From Chionis minor (taxonomy: Eukaryota; Chordata; Aves; Charadriiformes; Chionididae), in NCBI GenBank assembly GCA_013398295.1, contig VZSF01003484.1, forward strand, positions 324,870-388,869: 64,000 nucleotides of DNA, given 5' to 3'. Shown here piece by piece: positions 40,401 to 52,400 of the stretch. The notes under the pieces were generated by a model that saw only the letters and a list, made by a program, of their open reading frames with translations, was not told where the DNA came from and did not search any database. Each line of letters begins with the position of its first letter. The stretch's first letter is position 1. The position numbers were made by a program, and so were the translations under genes.

Positions 40401-43400
40401 GAAACAGAAATCATGGAAAATAAAATGAAGTGTGTCAGATACTATATTTAGTGTCAGCTCATAGAGGCAAATTAGAATTTTAAATCCTCATGTTAAGTCC
40501 CAATTCTTGTTGAGTAGGGCTTGTAAACTAAGTAGCTTCTTTTCATATTGTGTCCTTTTAAGTTTAAATAGGGTTAGTTCTATTAATAGTGAGCGTATTT
40601 CATGGATCTACTCACATTTTACTAATTGCAGGACCAGATGAAACTTTGTTTAATCTGGAAGGAACCTTTGCCTTTTAAGGATAGCAAAATTATGTCAAAG
40701 AACAGAAAAGTGGATCTTGCTTTGCTGGCTGTGGTGAAGGAAGAATGAGCTGGAATTGCGGCATATAATAGCCATTAGAACACCTGACTCATGCTCAGCT
40801 CTGCAATTTCTCCAATGAGGGGTCAGAAGTCCTTCCCAGTGTGAGAATTCCGTCAGTCCTCAGCACGCTCGACAGAGAAAAACACCCCTTTTATTTTCCT
40901 ATCTTTTCATCTTCTATTTAACGAAATATTGGTCCTGATTGAATAGAGAAAATAAAACATGTAAACAATGCTTTAAAATATTGCTTAGTTGTACAACTCT
41001 TATGTTTGCACTAAACCCTTATTTACACAGCATAAAGCAGAGATAAAAAGGAAGTTCTTAATTTTTTTATGTGTTAGCAAGAGTCAACAAATATTTTGCT
41101 TGAACTGGACAAAAATCACCATCAATAAAGAGGATTTAGAATCAAATTCTGCTAATGTTCTGTTACTTTGTCTCTGGGAAAGGACATTATCCAGGATGAT
41201 ATATTACATTGTACGTTATAGTAATAAGCACATTCTCAAGTACTATGTGACCTAATTTTTCTCAGAGATAGTAAAATGGAAGAAATACAGAACAAAATAG
41301 TTAAAGCTGCATATACTTTTATGCTCAGACACCTCTTTAAAAGTATTCTTGAGTATTTATCTGTTTGACTCTTTTTGTTGACACTCTCCAGAATGGTGAT
41401 TGGAAGGTTTTTATTTGCTGTAAATCTTCAGACTAACAAATAATCAGGTTTTAACTAGGACAAAGTTACACGTTTCTCATTAAGAAAATGCGTTTTTTCT
41501 GGCTAACTTTGTACTGATAAAATCAGAGGTTGGGAAATCTGCATTTGACATGAGAACAGCCTATATTTAAATTCCAATAAGACGACAATGTTTCAATGTC
41601 TTTTAGGGAAGCTAAAAGTTTTGTTAGACATAATAAGCTTTTTTCACCAATGACAGAAAGTAGGTTAGAAAAGAAATCAAAATACATATGTAGAAAGTGA
41701 AATGCAGCAAGTGCTTAGGAAATCCTCAGAGAAATTACATTTTAAATTAATTTTATCATGGAAAAGATCTTTCAAGAGAGTTTCTATTTTTCTTATACAA
41801 CTTCAGATAACAACACCAAAACCAATACTCCTGAGTAGATACAATGAATGCCCAAGAATGTCAACTGTTACAAGGTTAAGTAGTAAATAAGCAATTAGTC
41901 TATATTCCTGGTTTCATTAGCACATTTATGACTAAATATGAGTATCCAAGTTAAGAATTCAGCTAAACTGCATTCTCTAAAAAGAGAATTTATATAGCTA
42001 ATATATGTACTATTCCTTCACTTTAATTTATGCATCTTAAAATCCACGTAACCTTGAAGTTAACTTCAACAGCATGTTATATGTACTTCAATAAGCATGC
42101 TCTAAAGTCTTCTGCATCTAAACTATGTTGACCATGTATCTGGTCTTTCATCATAGCTTCAGTCCCCAAACTCCCATCTAATTTTTGTTGTCTTCTGTTG
42201 TACATCTTTTAATCTGTCTTTTGAATGTTCTTTCACTAACATTGTGACCTATGCCATGTGTAATGTTTCAGATAAAAGTTATCATTGTGTTACTCAGTCC
42301 TTGAAAATGATGTGTTACTCATATTCTGCTTTTAAGAGGCAAACTTCTCTGCATGATAACTGAAATTTAAGAGAGCCATATGAAGGATACACACCTCATA
42401 TCAAGTGGAAATTGGATCTAGAGATCCTCAATGTGGCAACATTCAAAAGTGTTTAATGCTTTTTGTTAAAGAAGTCTTTCTACAACGTGCAGAGGAGTAA
42501 AATTGCAAGGATTATCCCAACTATTATTTATTGTTCTTTAATGCTATTATATTTGGACAAGGGGGTGATTCTATTTCTCACTATATCTCTTATGAATCTC
42601 TAGAGTATCATGGTTTATATTTCAAGCTGAACACTTGCGATTTCAGTTTGACTTCATATCAAACAATATACTTAAAGAGGCAGTCAATATGGTGGCCAAG
42701 TTTTTGTGCCTTCAATATTACTCATAACAAGTTAATGCATACTGAAATATTAAATAGAAACAGTAACATTTAGACATTTAGCTTCCTTCTGCTTGTACAC
42801 CACAACTGTTGAAAGACAGTCAGAATGTACGTTCAACCTGTCTGAACCTTTAAAATTCATCTACTTCATTTTTTTTCTTCTCTTCCACTGTTTAATCAAT
42901 CTTTTTTTTCTTTTTTTACTCTAGAAAGCTAGGAAAATTTCTTTTGATGTCAAACTTTATGCTTAATTATTTGGGAAGACATATTTAAAGTACCTTTTTA
43001 TTTATAAGTCTGTGTGATTTCTGATTTTTCAACTTGCTGGTTCAAATTTTTCAAATGTTAATTGAATTAAATATTAATGATAAAAGTACTAACTAGCAAT
43101 GTACTGTACTAGTATCTCAAGGTCTCAGTTTAGCATTGTTTTAAGTATTGCATATGCACACAGTAAGTCGAAGTCTTTCCTAAGGTGGTTTTCAAGAAAA
43201 AAAGATAACATGCAAATATGTTAATGATATTATTCTTACACAGGGAACACAGAGACAAGTGAAGTTACAAGAATCAGAAAGAATAATGAAAACAAGTTTC
43301 CTGAACAGAATTCATTATTGCCTGAACTTTTAATTGGTTTACACACTTTTTTTTTCTTCTTGAATTGTCTGTCCACAAGGTGCATAAATTTCCTCTAGGT

Positions 43401-44038
43401 CATTTACATGGTTAGTTTTTTTTGAGTATACGGTCTTCAGTATACTGTCTGTATATAGTTCATCACAAACTTTCAAAATTATTGGGTAAATTACTTCAAA
43501 ACATCTGGTAATTTTCAAACTGTAAGTTACTTGACTTTCTAATTTCATGAACAACACTCAGAAGTTTTACTGAAACCATCTTTATGACTCAGGTTAAAAG
43601 TGCAAATATACATATTTATATAATAAAAATTGCCATTCAGCAATATTCCTGCAGTTACATCTCTCATTGGTATTCATTGAGAGTATTATAATCATATATT
43701 CATTATATGATGTATTCATTGGGAATACTAATATGAATCCCAATAGTCTTTTAATATTGAGTGTTCACAGAATATTACTGAAATTGAATAGAATAAATCA
43801 GAGAATGCACATTAAAGTGAATATCTTTTATTATTTGTGGAGATATTTGTAAAACCATTCTGAAGACATTTGTACATTTCACAGGTGGGCCATGTGTCTT
43901 CAAGCCAGTCTAACATAAGTTTACATACCATATTGATGCGTATGTAAGAAAGAAGACTGAAAGCAGAAGAGTAAGGCACAATATGCATCTTCTTTGAGTA
44001 TTGTCATGCAGATTTCCTAAATAGACTATGATGTTCAA
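37413..44038. other. AT-rich non-coding DNA
   Basis: About 6.6 kb with no gene or repeat that I can assign apart from homopolymers, for example poly-A at 39284-39296. All open frames are short and AT-rich. Confidence 0.5.
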
Positions 44039-44215
44039 TCAATGGATGGCCAACTAAAATTTATGCTTAGCCTGAAAGGCTTCAACATCAGTGCCCTCTG
44101 TCTCACCAGGTACGTCCAGGAGCTGACCGTGGGCAATGGATTACAGCTAGCAGTGTGGAATTGCTTTCCTTCAGCAGCTCCACAAGGACCTTTATCAGGT
44201 CCTTAAGATGAGAGG
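44039..44215. other. GC-richer segment of unknown origin with open frames
   Basis: The segment is compositionally distinct from its flanks, with an open plus-strand frame of about 58 codons (from ATG 44042 region to a stop near 44204). The minus strand carries a short block reading ELLKES and VIHCP, faintly reminiscent of the retroviral RNase H region, but too short and broken to assign. It may be a fragment of an old retroelement. Confidence 0.25.
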
Positions 44216-46299
44216 TTAAATCAAATAAAACTGTCTAGAACTCACGCCAGCACAAAAATTACATCTGAAAAAATACCCCATGACACAGAGAGGGCTAAAT
44301 AAGTTGTTTAATATGGACTGGCATTTCCAGAGAAAAGAGAGTATTGCAACTCTAGGAAATACCGTAATATAATATATTATATATTGATTCTTCTTTGTAC
44401 TGTATGCACATATGCACACACATGCATACACAAAGGACAGTTGATTTTTTTTCTTTTAAATAAGTGGGACCACATGCAAAATAATAGCACTACATTGCTA
44501 GGTTTTGTTTAGCTTTGTTCCGTTTTATCAAGATTTTTAATTGAGTAAATTGTGAATCCTGATATCTAACCTTATCACTTCATATATTGAGAGTGTAAAA
44601 AAAAAAAAAAAGAAAAAATCTTGGGTTTTCACAGCTAATTTGTTATTTCATATATCCAGCTATATATATATATATAAATTTTAGTAGAAATTAGACATCT
44701 AATTGATTTTGAATACTTCTTATATTTGTTTTTCCTCAAGATAGATTCTTGAGTGAAGATTCAGGTACAGATGAATCTTCAGGAAGACTCATGAGTCTTG
44801 AAGGAGAAGAAACCTGTATGCAAATGTATTCAGAGGGATTAATTTTTCCTCAAAAAGGATAAATACGCTCTGAAACAACTCTAAATTCAAGAATTATAGT
44901 TGTCCTAAACTTTTAGATTTAATTTTAAAGTTGGTAGAATTTTTGACTAAAGAAAGGCTGATAAATCAGGTCATGCTTTGTCATAGGTGGATTTACTACA
45001 ATAACTTGCAGCGCTTGTTTCTTTCATTAGTCAGTACCTTCTGAGTTGGACAGTACTGTCAAACTGCCAAGTAACTTTAGCTCATGAACTTTCTCACTTA
45101 CCTTAGTATTAGCAGAAATGGAATCTAAGTCTGTCTGCAAATATCATCCTGAAACAGCTAAAGTTGCAAGGATTAAACATGCAGGCTTACTACTTTCATA
45201 TTTTAATTATCAAATGAAATGCATTACAGGACAGGCTGAGAAGGGTAGCTTGCCAAAGCCAGAAAAATTTGAATGAAAATATCCACAATTCTTAAGATTG
45301 CCTGTATAAATCTGTTGAGATCATATGCAGTAAATTTGAGTACAGTGCAAATTTATCTAAAATAGAATATGAATGTTATGTAAAAGCTAGAATGAAGTGC
45401 TAAGAGTGCTAAGTGATACTGGTCTCTAGCAGCCCTATAGTAGTGGTAGCTACTGTGTTACAGGTGCTCTTCCATTGTATGATAAACCATCTTAGGCAGT
45501 GGCTCATCCCCTTCCCTTTGACAATGAATTAACAAGCAGGAAGACTACAGAGTCCTTGAATTTTGGTACTCCGTGTTTCAAAGTTGTGGCAAAACTGTGA
45601 TGTCTGAACTCAAGAGCTGGCAAACCGCACCTGCAATTAATGGCAAATAGTTGTCTAAAGTGTGGAGTAGGCTTGTTTTTGAGGGCAGAAAACTGACATC
45701 AAACTTATATTTCTTCCATCTGTGTCAAATCCATTAGTATTAAAGTAGCATGGGCTACTAAGAATTTCACCAGTGCAGACAAATTGGGTGGATCAATATG
45801 TTACTTCATTGTCAGTACAAACTGGCTTTGAGTTTAAGTAATGGCTGACAAAATGATTCAAGAGGAAATAATTGAACCTCCCATAAGAGAAAGCCCCCTG
45901 CTTTAATCAGGTGATGCCACAGAAGGCTATAACTGCTGCTAGTCTGCTGAGCTGGCAAAAAAAAAGCAGTGAAAGCAGGAGGTCAAGGTACATGAAGCAC
46001 TTTTCTCCCTTTGCAATCACAGAGTTAAAGGAGTTTTTAAAGATAAAGTGAGTCAGACATTCAGCATATTGAGTGTGCACAAGCTGACAGATTTTTCATC
46101 CCCAAAGATCTATGAATATATTGAAGATAACTGCAGTAGTGTGACAAAACTAGTTCAGCAGAGGCATCGCATAAAGGTCAGATGTTTTGCTCATCCACGT
46201 CATAATGCCCAGTTCAGGTAACAATTATATGTACTTAACACGTTAGGGGTTACAACTGAGTGTGATAGCGGCAAACACTCCATGTACTTTCCACCCTAT
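44216..46299. other. Non-coding DNA with simple repeats
   Basis: No gene seen. It holds a poly-A run at about 44597-44612 and a (TA)n tract at about 44660-44677. Confidence 0.5.
44660..44677. repeat. (TA)n microsatellite
   Basis: A short uninterrupted TA dinucleotide run. Confidence 0.8.
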
Positions 46300-46741
46300 A
46301 CACTGTTATTGTTCTTGCTGCACTCTTGGTGATTATGTCCTCATCCACAGATCAGCAATTTCTGCTTGGAAAGAACCTCTGTATTTATGTTGCTTGGGCG
46401 AGCACTGCCTCATCTCTGAAGAGCTACCTGACTGAGCCTATTCCTATCCCTGGTAATTTGCCTATATCTCGATACACATTTGAAAACCTGTCATGGTCTA
46501 TCTATATATATACAGTCACATGATAGGTCAACGGACCACCAAATGGTGCTGCAAGGCAAATTTTTGCTTCAGCCAAAGCTCTCCCTGTGGCACCAGCCGC
46601 ACAACCAGGTATTGATCCATGGTATGTATCCAACTCTTTCTCCCTTCACTGGCAAGATTGAGGAGATCCTTAGTTGCTTGACCCTCACTTCCAGAGCTCT
46701 ATAGTAAGTGTCCCTTGACATCCCTGGGATTGACGTAACAG

Positions 46742-46765
46742 TATCATTGGTGTCCAGATGGATGA
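46742..46765 (-). pseudogene. CR1 ORF1 GDSL-esterase block III remnant
   Basis: The minus strand encodes HLDTNDT. CR1 ORF1 proteins carry a GDSL/SGNH esterase-like domain with a GTND block (block III). Here the glycine reads as aspartate. The frames around it are broken, so it marks the old ORF1 and is not functional. Confidence 0.6.
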
Positions 46766-46831
46766 ACCGCAGAGGTTAATAGCCCAATAGTAAAGTTAGA
46801 TTTGGTATTCTCTCCATAACATCCCAGATTT

Positions 46832-46836
46832 GGGCA
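46832..46836. repeat. Target-site duplication, left copy (GGGCA)
   Basis: GGGCA directly precedes the LTR start TGTATTGGG at 46837 and matches GGGCA at 49039-49043. Five bp is the usual duplication for ERVL-class integrations. Confidence 0.85.
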
Positions 46837-47620
46837 TGTATTGGGTTTACATGGCAAGGTTTTGGTAGTGGGCAAGACTGCAGTGGTGACTTCTGTGAGA
46901 AGAATCCAGGAGCTGCCCCCATATCAGAGATGGACAGTTCCAGCAGGCTCTAAACAGATACACCACTTTCCAAAGATAATCCTATCAGCAGAGGTGGTGC
47001 CTCTGTGATAACAGTTTAAGAAAGGGTAAAAAAACTGTGCCGCAGTTTTGAGAAACAGAAGTGAAAAAATATGTGAAAGAAACAACTATGTAGACACCAA
47101 GGTCAGAGAAGCAGGGGGAGGAGGTGCTCCAGATGCCAGAGATTAGATTCCCCTGCAGCTCATGGAGAAGACCTTGGTGATGCAGATCGTCCCTCAATAG
47201 CCCATGGAGGACCACAGTGGAGCAGATATCCACTCTGCAGCCCCTGGACAACCCCAGGCTGGAGCAGGTTTATTCTGAAGAACTGCAGGCAGTGGGAAGG
47301 ACCCACACTGGAGCACAGAAAAAATGTGGGGAGAAAGGAGCAACAGAGAACAAGTGTTACAGAGTGACTGCAACCCCCGTTCCCCATGCCCCTGCGCTGT
47401 TTGGAGGAGGAGATAGAGGGATGAGCAGTGAAGCTGAGCCTGGGGAGAAGTCAGGAGAGTGAGAAGGAAGGTGTTTTCAGTTTTGTTTTTATTTCTCACT
47501 ATCCTACTCAGTTATTAAATAAAAAAAAAAAATAGAATTATAGAATCATAAAACCATCTGGGTTGGAAGGGACCTTTAAGATCATTGAGTCCAACCATCA
47601 ACCAACTGCCAAAAACACCA

Positions 47621-48043
47621 CTAAACCATGTTCCTAAGCACCACATCTACAGGTCTTTCACATGCCTCCAGGGACGGTGATTCAACCACTTCCCTGGGCA
47701 GCCTTTTCCAATATCCGATAATGCTTTCAGCGAAGAAATGTTTCCTAACATCCAATCTAAACCTCCCCTGGTTCAACTTGAGGACACTTCCTCTTGGCCT
47801 ATTTTTTGTTACCTGGGAGAAGAAATCGACCCTCACCTCTCTACAACCTCCTTTCAGGTAGTTGTAGAGAGCAATAAGGCCTCCCCTCAGTCTCCTTTTC
47901 TCCAGGTTAAAGAACCCCAGTCCCCTCAGCCACTTCTCATAAGACTTGGGCTCTAGACCCCTCGTTAGCTTTGTTGCCCTTCTCTGCCCTTCTCTCCAGC
48001 ACCTCAATGTCTTTCTTGTAGCAAGGGGCCCAAAACTGAACAC
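47621..48043 (-). pseudogene. CR1 ORF2 C-terminal remnant
   Basis: A 140-codon open stretch within the CR1. Recognisable blocks are [31 protein letters not shown], the RGSVLKLNQGRFRLDVRKHF segment and the W-LPREVVESPSLEA segment near the end, which match the C-terminal region of the CR1 ORF2 protein downstream of the reverse transcriptase palm. The frame is open by chance of limited decay; upstream parts lie in other frames. Confidence 0.85.
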
Positions 48044-48334
48044 AGTATTTGAGCTGGGGCCTCACCAGTGCTGAGTGCATGGGGATAATCACTCTCTAGT
48101 CCTGCTGGCCACACTATTCTTGATACAAGCCAGGATGCTGTTGGCCTTCTTGGCCACCTGGGCACACTGCTGGCTCATATTCAGCCAGCTGTTGACCAAC
48201 GCCCTCAGGTCCCTTTCCATTGGACAGATTTCCAGACACTCTTGCCCCAGCCTGTGGCATTACAAGGGATTTTTGTGACCTGACTGTAGGACCCATCACT
48301 TGGCCTTGTTGAACCTCATACTGTTGGCCTTGGC

Positions 48335-48708
48335 CTATTGATCCAGCCTGTCCAGATCCCTCTTTATGGCCATCCTACCCTCAAGCAGGTTGACACTCCT
48401 GTCTAAGTTTGTGTTGTCTGCAAACTTACTGAGGGTGCACTCAATCCCCTCCTCCAGGTCTTCAATAAGGATATTAAAACCAGCTCCAATACTGAGCCCT
48501 GGGGAACACCACTTGTGACTGGCCACCAACTGGATTTAACTCTATTCATCACCACTCTTTGGGCCCCACCTTCTAGCCAGTGTTTTACCCAGTGAAGTGT
48601 ACTCCCATCCAAGCCATAAGCAGGCAGTTTCTTCAGAAGAATGCTATGGGAAAGTGTTGAAGGTTTTATTAAAGTCCAGGTAGACAACATGCACAGCCTT
48701 TCCCTCAT
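48335..48708 (-). pseudogene. CR1 reverse transcriptase palm remnant, frameshifted
   Basis: Reverse transcriptase motifs are spread over different frames. A YLDFN motif (motif A region) lies near 48675 in one frame, followed by a TAG. HWVKHWLEGGAQRVVMN and [10 protein letters not shown] blocks lie in a second frame (48708-48500). An [13 protein letters not shown] block lies in a third. The catalytic FADD box reads FADN at 48413-48424, so the second catalytic aspartate is lost. At least two frameshifts are needed to explain the layout. The copy cannot encode an active enzyme. Confidence 0.85.
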
Positions 48709-49038
48709 CCACTAAACAGGTCACCTTGCCATAGAAGGAGATCAGGTTTGTCAAGCAGGACCTGCACTTCATGAACCCATGCTGACTGTGCCTGATCACC
48801 TGGGTGTCCTGCATGTGCTATATAATGTCACTCAGGAAATCTGCTCCATAACCTTCCCTGGCACTGAAGTCAGACTGACGGGCCTATTAATTACATTAAT
48901 CTTCCCCAGGTCAAGTCTGATTTGCCCATGGGAGTAGTTCCTGAGCAATCTCTCTGTCCTTATCTTGGCCTACAAATTCTTTCATCTTATTTTGTTCCCT
49001 GTCTTCCTGAGGCAGCCAGCCAAGGTTAACACACTACA

Positions 49039-49043
49039 GGGCA
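49039..49043. repeat. Target-site duplication, right copy (GGGCA)
   Basis: GGGCA directly follows the LTR terminus CACTACA. Removing the LTR and one copy gives ATTTGGGCACCTAGCAAG, which reads continuously as CR1 ORF1-region sequence and so confirms the insertion site. Confidence 0.85.
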
Positions 49044-49480
49044 CCTAGCAAGAAACCCATCTCCTGCTACATGCAAGTCAGATCCCACCCATCAGGTGGG
49101 TATTTCCATCCTCCCAGGGAGCGGTCTCTGACAGCTATCGCCCACCTTTTCCTCCCCACACAGACACTTGACTTTGGCTCCCCAGTGTACTACACATGCT
49201 CTGAAGCTACATTCTGCAGCTGGTGGGGACGCAGTCTTTCTCCTTGCCAGAAATAACAATTTTTCAGCCTTTCTTTTTGTTTCAGTCTCCATCCACTGGT
49301 CATCTGAGAGTATTTTCTAGATCTTTCCTTAAACCACGGGTCTCAGGGTCTTGGCTCTGCATGGTCTCTCCAAAGACACTGGTGATCTTGCTCAGCTACC
49401 CCAGTAGTGCATAGTCAGTTTACCTCTTCCTGCAGCTTCTTTACCTAATATCACCATTCTACTAGCCTGTACCACTATTT
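49039..49480 (-). mobile_element. Old CR1 ORF1 region, upstream half
   Basis: This continues the CR1 of 46300-46836 on the other side of the LTR. In element orientation it is the 5' half: the plus strand shows 'ACCCATCAGGTGGGTATTTC', then 'CACCTTTTCCTCCCCACA'. The minus frame 49292-49092 has a VGDS block at 49134-49145, comparable with block I of the GDSL-like domain of CR1 ORF1. A stop follows shortly after. The outer limit near 49480 is a guess from the drop in GC and loss of match. Confidence 0.6.
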
Positions 49481-52400
49481 GATCTTATTACATACAGTCA
49501 TTTACTCTCTGGGATATAAAAAAATGACCAGACCTCTGCTATTGAAACATGAATTAAATGTATTTTGTCCAGGTGAGATATTCACAACTTACATAACATA
49601 GAGTATTCAATTCTATAAGCACTGTTGATTATAATATTCAATGATTTCAGAAATTCAGTGAATGTCAGTTGACATGCATGTGACTTGTATGCATGCATGA
49701 ACACAAAGCTGTTGCTCTCCAGATGTGACTCTATTAGTAAATGCTGTGCAGGACTTTATTTAAATAACAAATGATAGTGAAATTTCAGTCATAATGTGTT
49801 TGGGGTAATACGGTTGGTCTGCAGAAAACACTTGCTTACATAAAATCACAAATATTATATGCCATAAAAGTCAGTTGTTTTTCTTTTTAGGATAAACAAA
49901 TAGAAATAAATATAATGAGCATGCTAAACAACTTTTTTTACAGAAGTTTATATACAAGTATGCAAGAGCTACTGATGCACGAGCTGGTAAGATGGTAATG
50001 TTGCATATTTCATTTTATATTGTAATTATGTTTTAATACAGTGTCTTATTTTCTCATATTAACAAGAATCTGCATTTCTTTGATTGATATTAAACAAAGT
50101 GTTTATTGCTATTTTTATGAAAATTTAATAAATATTAGATTAACATGAGTGTCTGAAAATTAAAATTAACAGCTTTTATATATTTTAATCATGAAGTGAT
50201 AGAGGCCTCTTCTGATCCAGATTAAATTAATGCAATTTTTTGCTTATAACTTCTCAAAATGCCACAAGATAATTATATTGTATTTCTAAGAGAGAAAGAA
50301 AAGTTGGAAATATGACTTAATCTTCTATACTATGTAAATAAGATAGCTCATAGTCATTACTACTGGAGATGACAAATTTTACCAGTGTAAATATGTTAGT
50401 TTACAAGTAACTTCTTACACTTAACTATGCCATTCTGGCCTTGTTATACTCCGTTTGTTTTAAATGCTTCTCCTTCTACTTTAAGAGCTCTATTACAGAG
50501 CAGAATCTTTCCTTACCATCAGTAAAAGGAGTCTCATTTGCTCAGGTCTATGTACATATTTACTTATTACTCAAGTTTAAATCTTGAGTTAATACATTTG
50601 GACGGACCTTTTCCTGTAACTTAATAATGCATACTTTTTTCCTTTTGTTTTATTACAGAAGGCTAAATAGACATAAACACTTAGATATATTGCTGGGATG
50701 TTACATTGTGCTAGAGACAGACATATTTTATTTGCTATCCTTTTATATTTTGTTCCATTAAGGGAATGATATCACAAACATCTGCCAAAATTATGTCACT
50801 AAGCATGCTAAGTGTCATCTAAGCATGAATATGCTAAATTTTTGGATAAATTTTTTTCTACAAATATGATGCAATATCATGGTGTATGGATGATCTGATG
50901 AAAGTGTAATGTAGTTTTTTTCATAGTGTGCTGGATGTCATGGTTCTCACATGGGTGAGAATGTACTTTCCTCAGGGAGCTACTTCCCGTGCTTGGGAGA
51001 GATAAGATTTCACAGAAGAGCCAGTAAAACACTGGGAAAGTCTGATGGGTCAGGATACTCAGCTGCAAAAAGGAGAAAGCAGCTGGCCAGACATCAGAAA
51101 TAATAGCAAAAATTTTCTTGGGTATTATGGGGAGTTTGTTACAATTTGCAGATGTGGGCTAATTCACACCAAAGGTGGACCAAGGGCTGTTTTCAAAGAC
51201 ACAGTGAGCAAGCAGAGAGACTTGTATATGATTTTTTTTGGTATTGTTTCCACTGTGTCTAACCTGGCCACTTTCAGTTATGTCTACTTAAAAAAATTAA
51301 GCTTTTTAGTATCTATTCCGATAGAAGCTGTCATTTTTATTGTGTGGGATCTTGGGTTGGGTTGGGTTTTTTTTGGAGGGAGGGGAAGGTAACTTTAAAA
51401 ATCACCTTCATTCTTATTTGGGGAATTTAGAATAGGAGACTAGCTAGGCAGATCCACCTCGAAGCTCTAGCTAACTCCTGGTCTCTTCAAAGTCTTTAGG
51501 GCACACCGGGTGAAAGTATGCTTCCAGATGGAGACAAAACTACCTTTTTCCCAGAGGAGCAGTGAAAATTTGCATGCTGCATCAACTTTCATATTATTTA
51601 AACTATTTTTTCACAGACTTATGTTTTTGCATGAGTGAGTCAGTGTCCCGTGTCTCCTCTATCCTTTTTGAAGTGATTAGTGCCTCTGGGATTTCTAGAA
51701 GGAAACGTGTTTCCAGTTCTCTCATGAGGCAGCTGTTTAAGGACTGCCAAAATATTTGTCCTTTGCAACGGATCTCTAATTGGCAGAACATAACTTTACA
51801 CTATTTGTATACTCTTTCAGGAGCATCCACAGTAGCGTTAGACAAACTATAGTCTGTAATATCACCAATTGTTAACAGTCTGATTTTCCAAAAAGGTATC
51901 AGATATTTGCTACAGATAATTTCTAATACCTTAACAGAAAATTGCAGCATTCTGTATCTTACCCTGTTTCCCATATAGTGTTACCTGTATTCTAAATACT
52001 TAGTCTATTTGAAGTTCAGTGGGAAATTAATTCCCCTAGCTACAATCGGCATTTGAGGCATACAGCCCCTAATTAAGAACACTTCAGGGAAAATAAGCAA
52101 AGATTTCTTCTATAACAGGAAGTGAGTAAACCCAAACTGTTTCAGGGATTTAAAACCTAATTGCTTTATTTCCTGTCATGAAAGTTAGAATTAAATGTTC
52201 TAGCAGTCTTTTAGCAACGGATCCCAAAATTGTTTTCTGGAATGATATGTAATCTTGCATTGGGCATATTATCAACCACTTCTTAGTTTACAGTAGATCA
52301 CTTAATGGCTAACTGAAGTAAGTCCATTTCATTCACACAGGAGGTCCATGCTGCTGTTGTTAAGTATCACGTAAACTCCAATTAGATTTATTAGATGGTA

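Larger units (their letters stand above)
46300..46836 (-). mobile_element. Old CR1 ORF1 region, downstream half (split by LTR)
   Basis: The part of an old minus-strand CR1 that lies 3' of the LTR insertion in element orientation. The complement of 46700-46830 matches the CR1 ORF1 region with the segment 'CTCCATAACATCCCAGATTT' and 'GTGTCCAGATGGATGAACCG' on the plus strand. Further blocks in minus frames are YYRALEVRVKQL, ISSILPVKGE and WCHRES, as in CR1 ORF1. The element continues beyond the LTR at 49039. The left limit is approximate. Confidence 0.65.
47531..48886 (-). mobile_element. CR1 LINE inserted in the LTR, 3' half
   Basis: A 5'-truncated CR1 on the minus strand, about 1.35 kb. The 3' end is at about 47531 (plus strand reads TAGAATTATAGAATCATAAAACC, then 'GGTTGGAAGGGACCTTTAAG'). 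It covers the 3' UTR and about the last 1.2 kb of ORF2, including part of the reverse transcriptase. The 5' truncation is at about 48886, directly followed by LTR sequence. A run of about 14 A lies at the 3' junction. It entered the AATAAA-rich part of the LTR, whose T-rich strand would be a suitable target. Frameshifts and stops show that it is inactive. Confidence 0.9.
46837..49038 (+). mobile_element. ERVL-like solo LTR interrupted by a CR1
   Basis: A solo LTR running from TGTATTGGGTTTACATGGCA at 46837 to AAGGTTAACACACTACA at 49038, flanked by GGGCA on both sides. The LTR occupies 46837 to about 47521 (about 685 bp) and about 48887 to 49038 (about 152 bp). Between them lies a later minus-strand CR1. 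The left part holds the 'GGCAAGGTTTTGGTAG', 'GATAACAGTTTAAGAAAGGG' and 'GACACCAAGGTCAG' blocks and ends in the AATAAA region. The right part resumes with TTAATCTTCCCCAGGTCAAG and 'CTGTCCTTATCTTGGCC'. It sits inside an older CR1 ORF1. No internal retroviral genes remain, as expected after LTR-LTR recombination. Confidence 0.9.

Noticed and set aside
44140..44200. Retroviral RNase H fragment on the minus strand
   Set aside because: Only a short VIHCP-like block fits, with stops close by. This is too little to call.
47194..47499. 101-codon minus-strand frame in the solo LTR
   Set aside because: It is antisense to the LTR and arises from its GC-rich composition; no known product matches.
51045..51392. 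115-codon open frame with a hydrophobic stretch
   Set aside because: The hydrophobic part comes from T-rich sequence, and the end is a GGGTTGGGTT low-complexity tract. Nothing supports translation.
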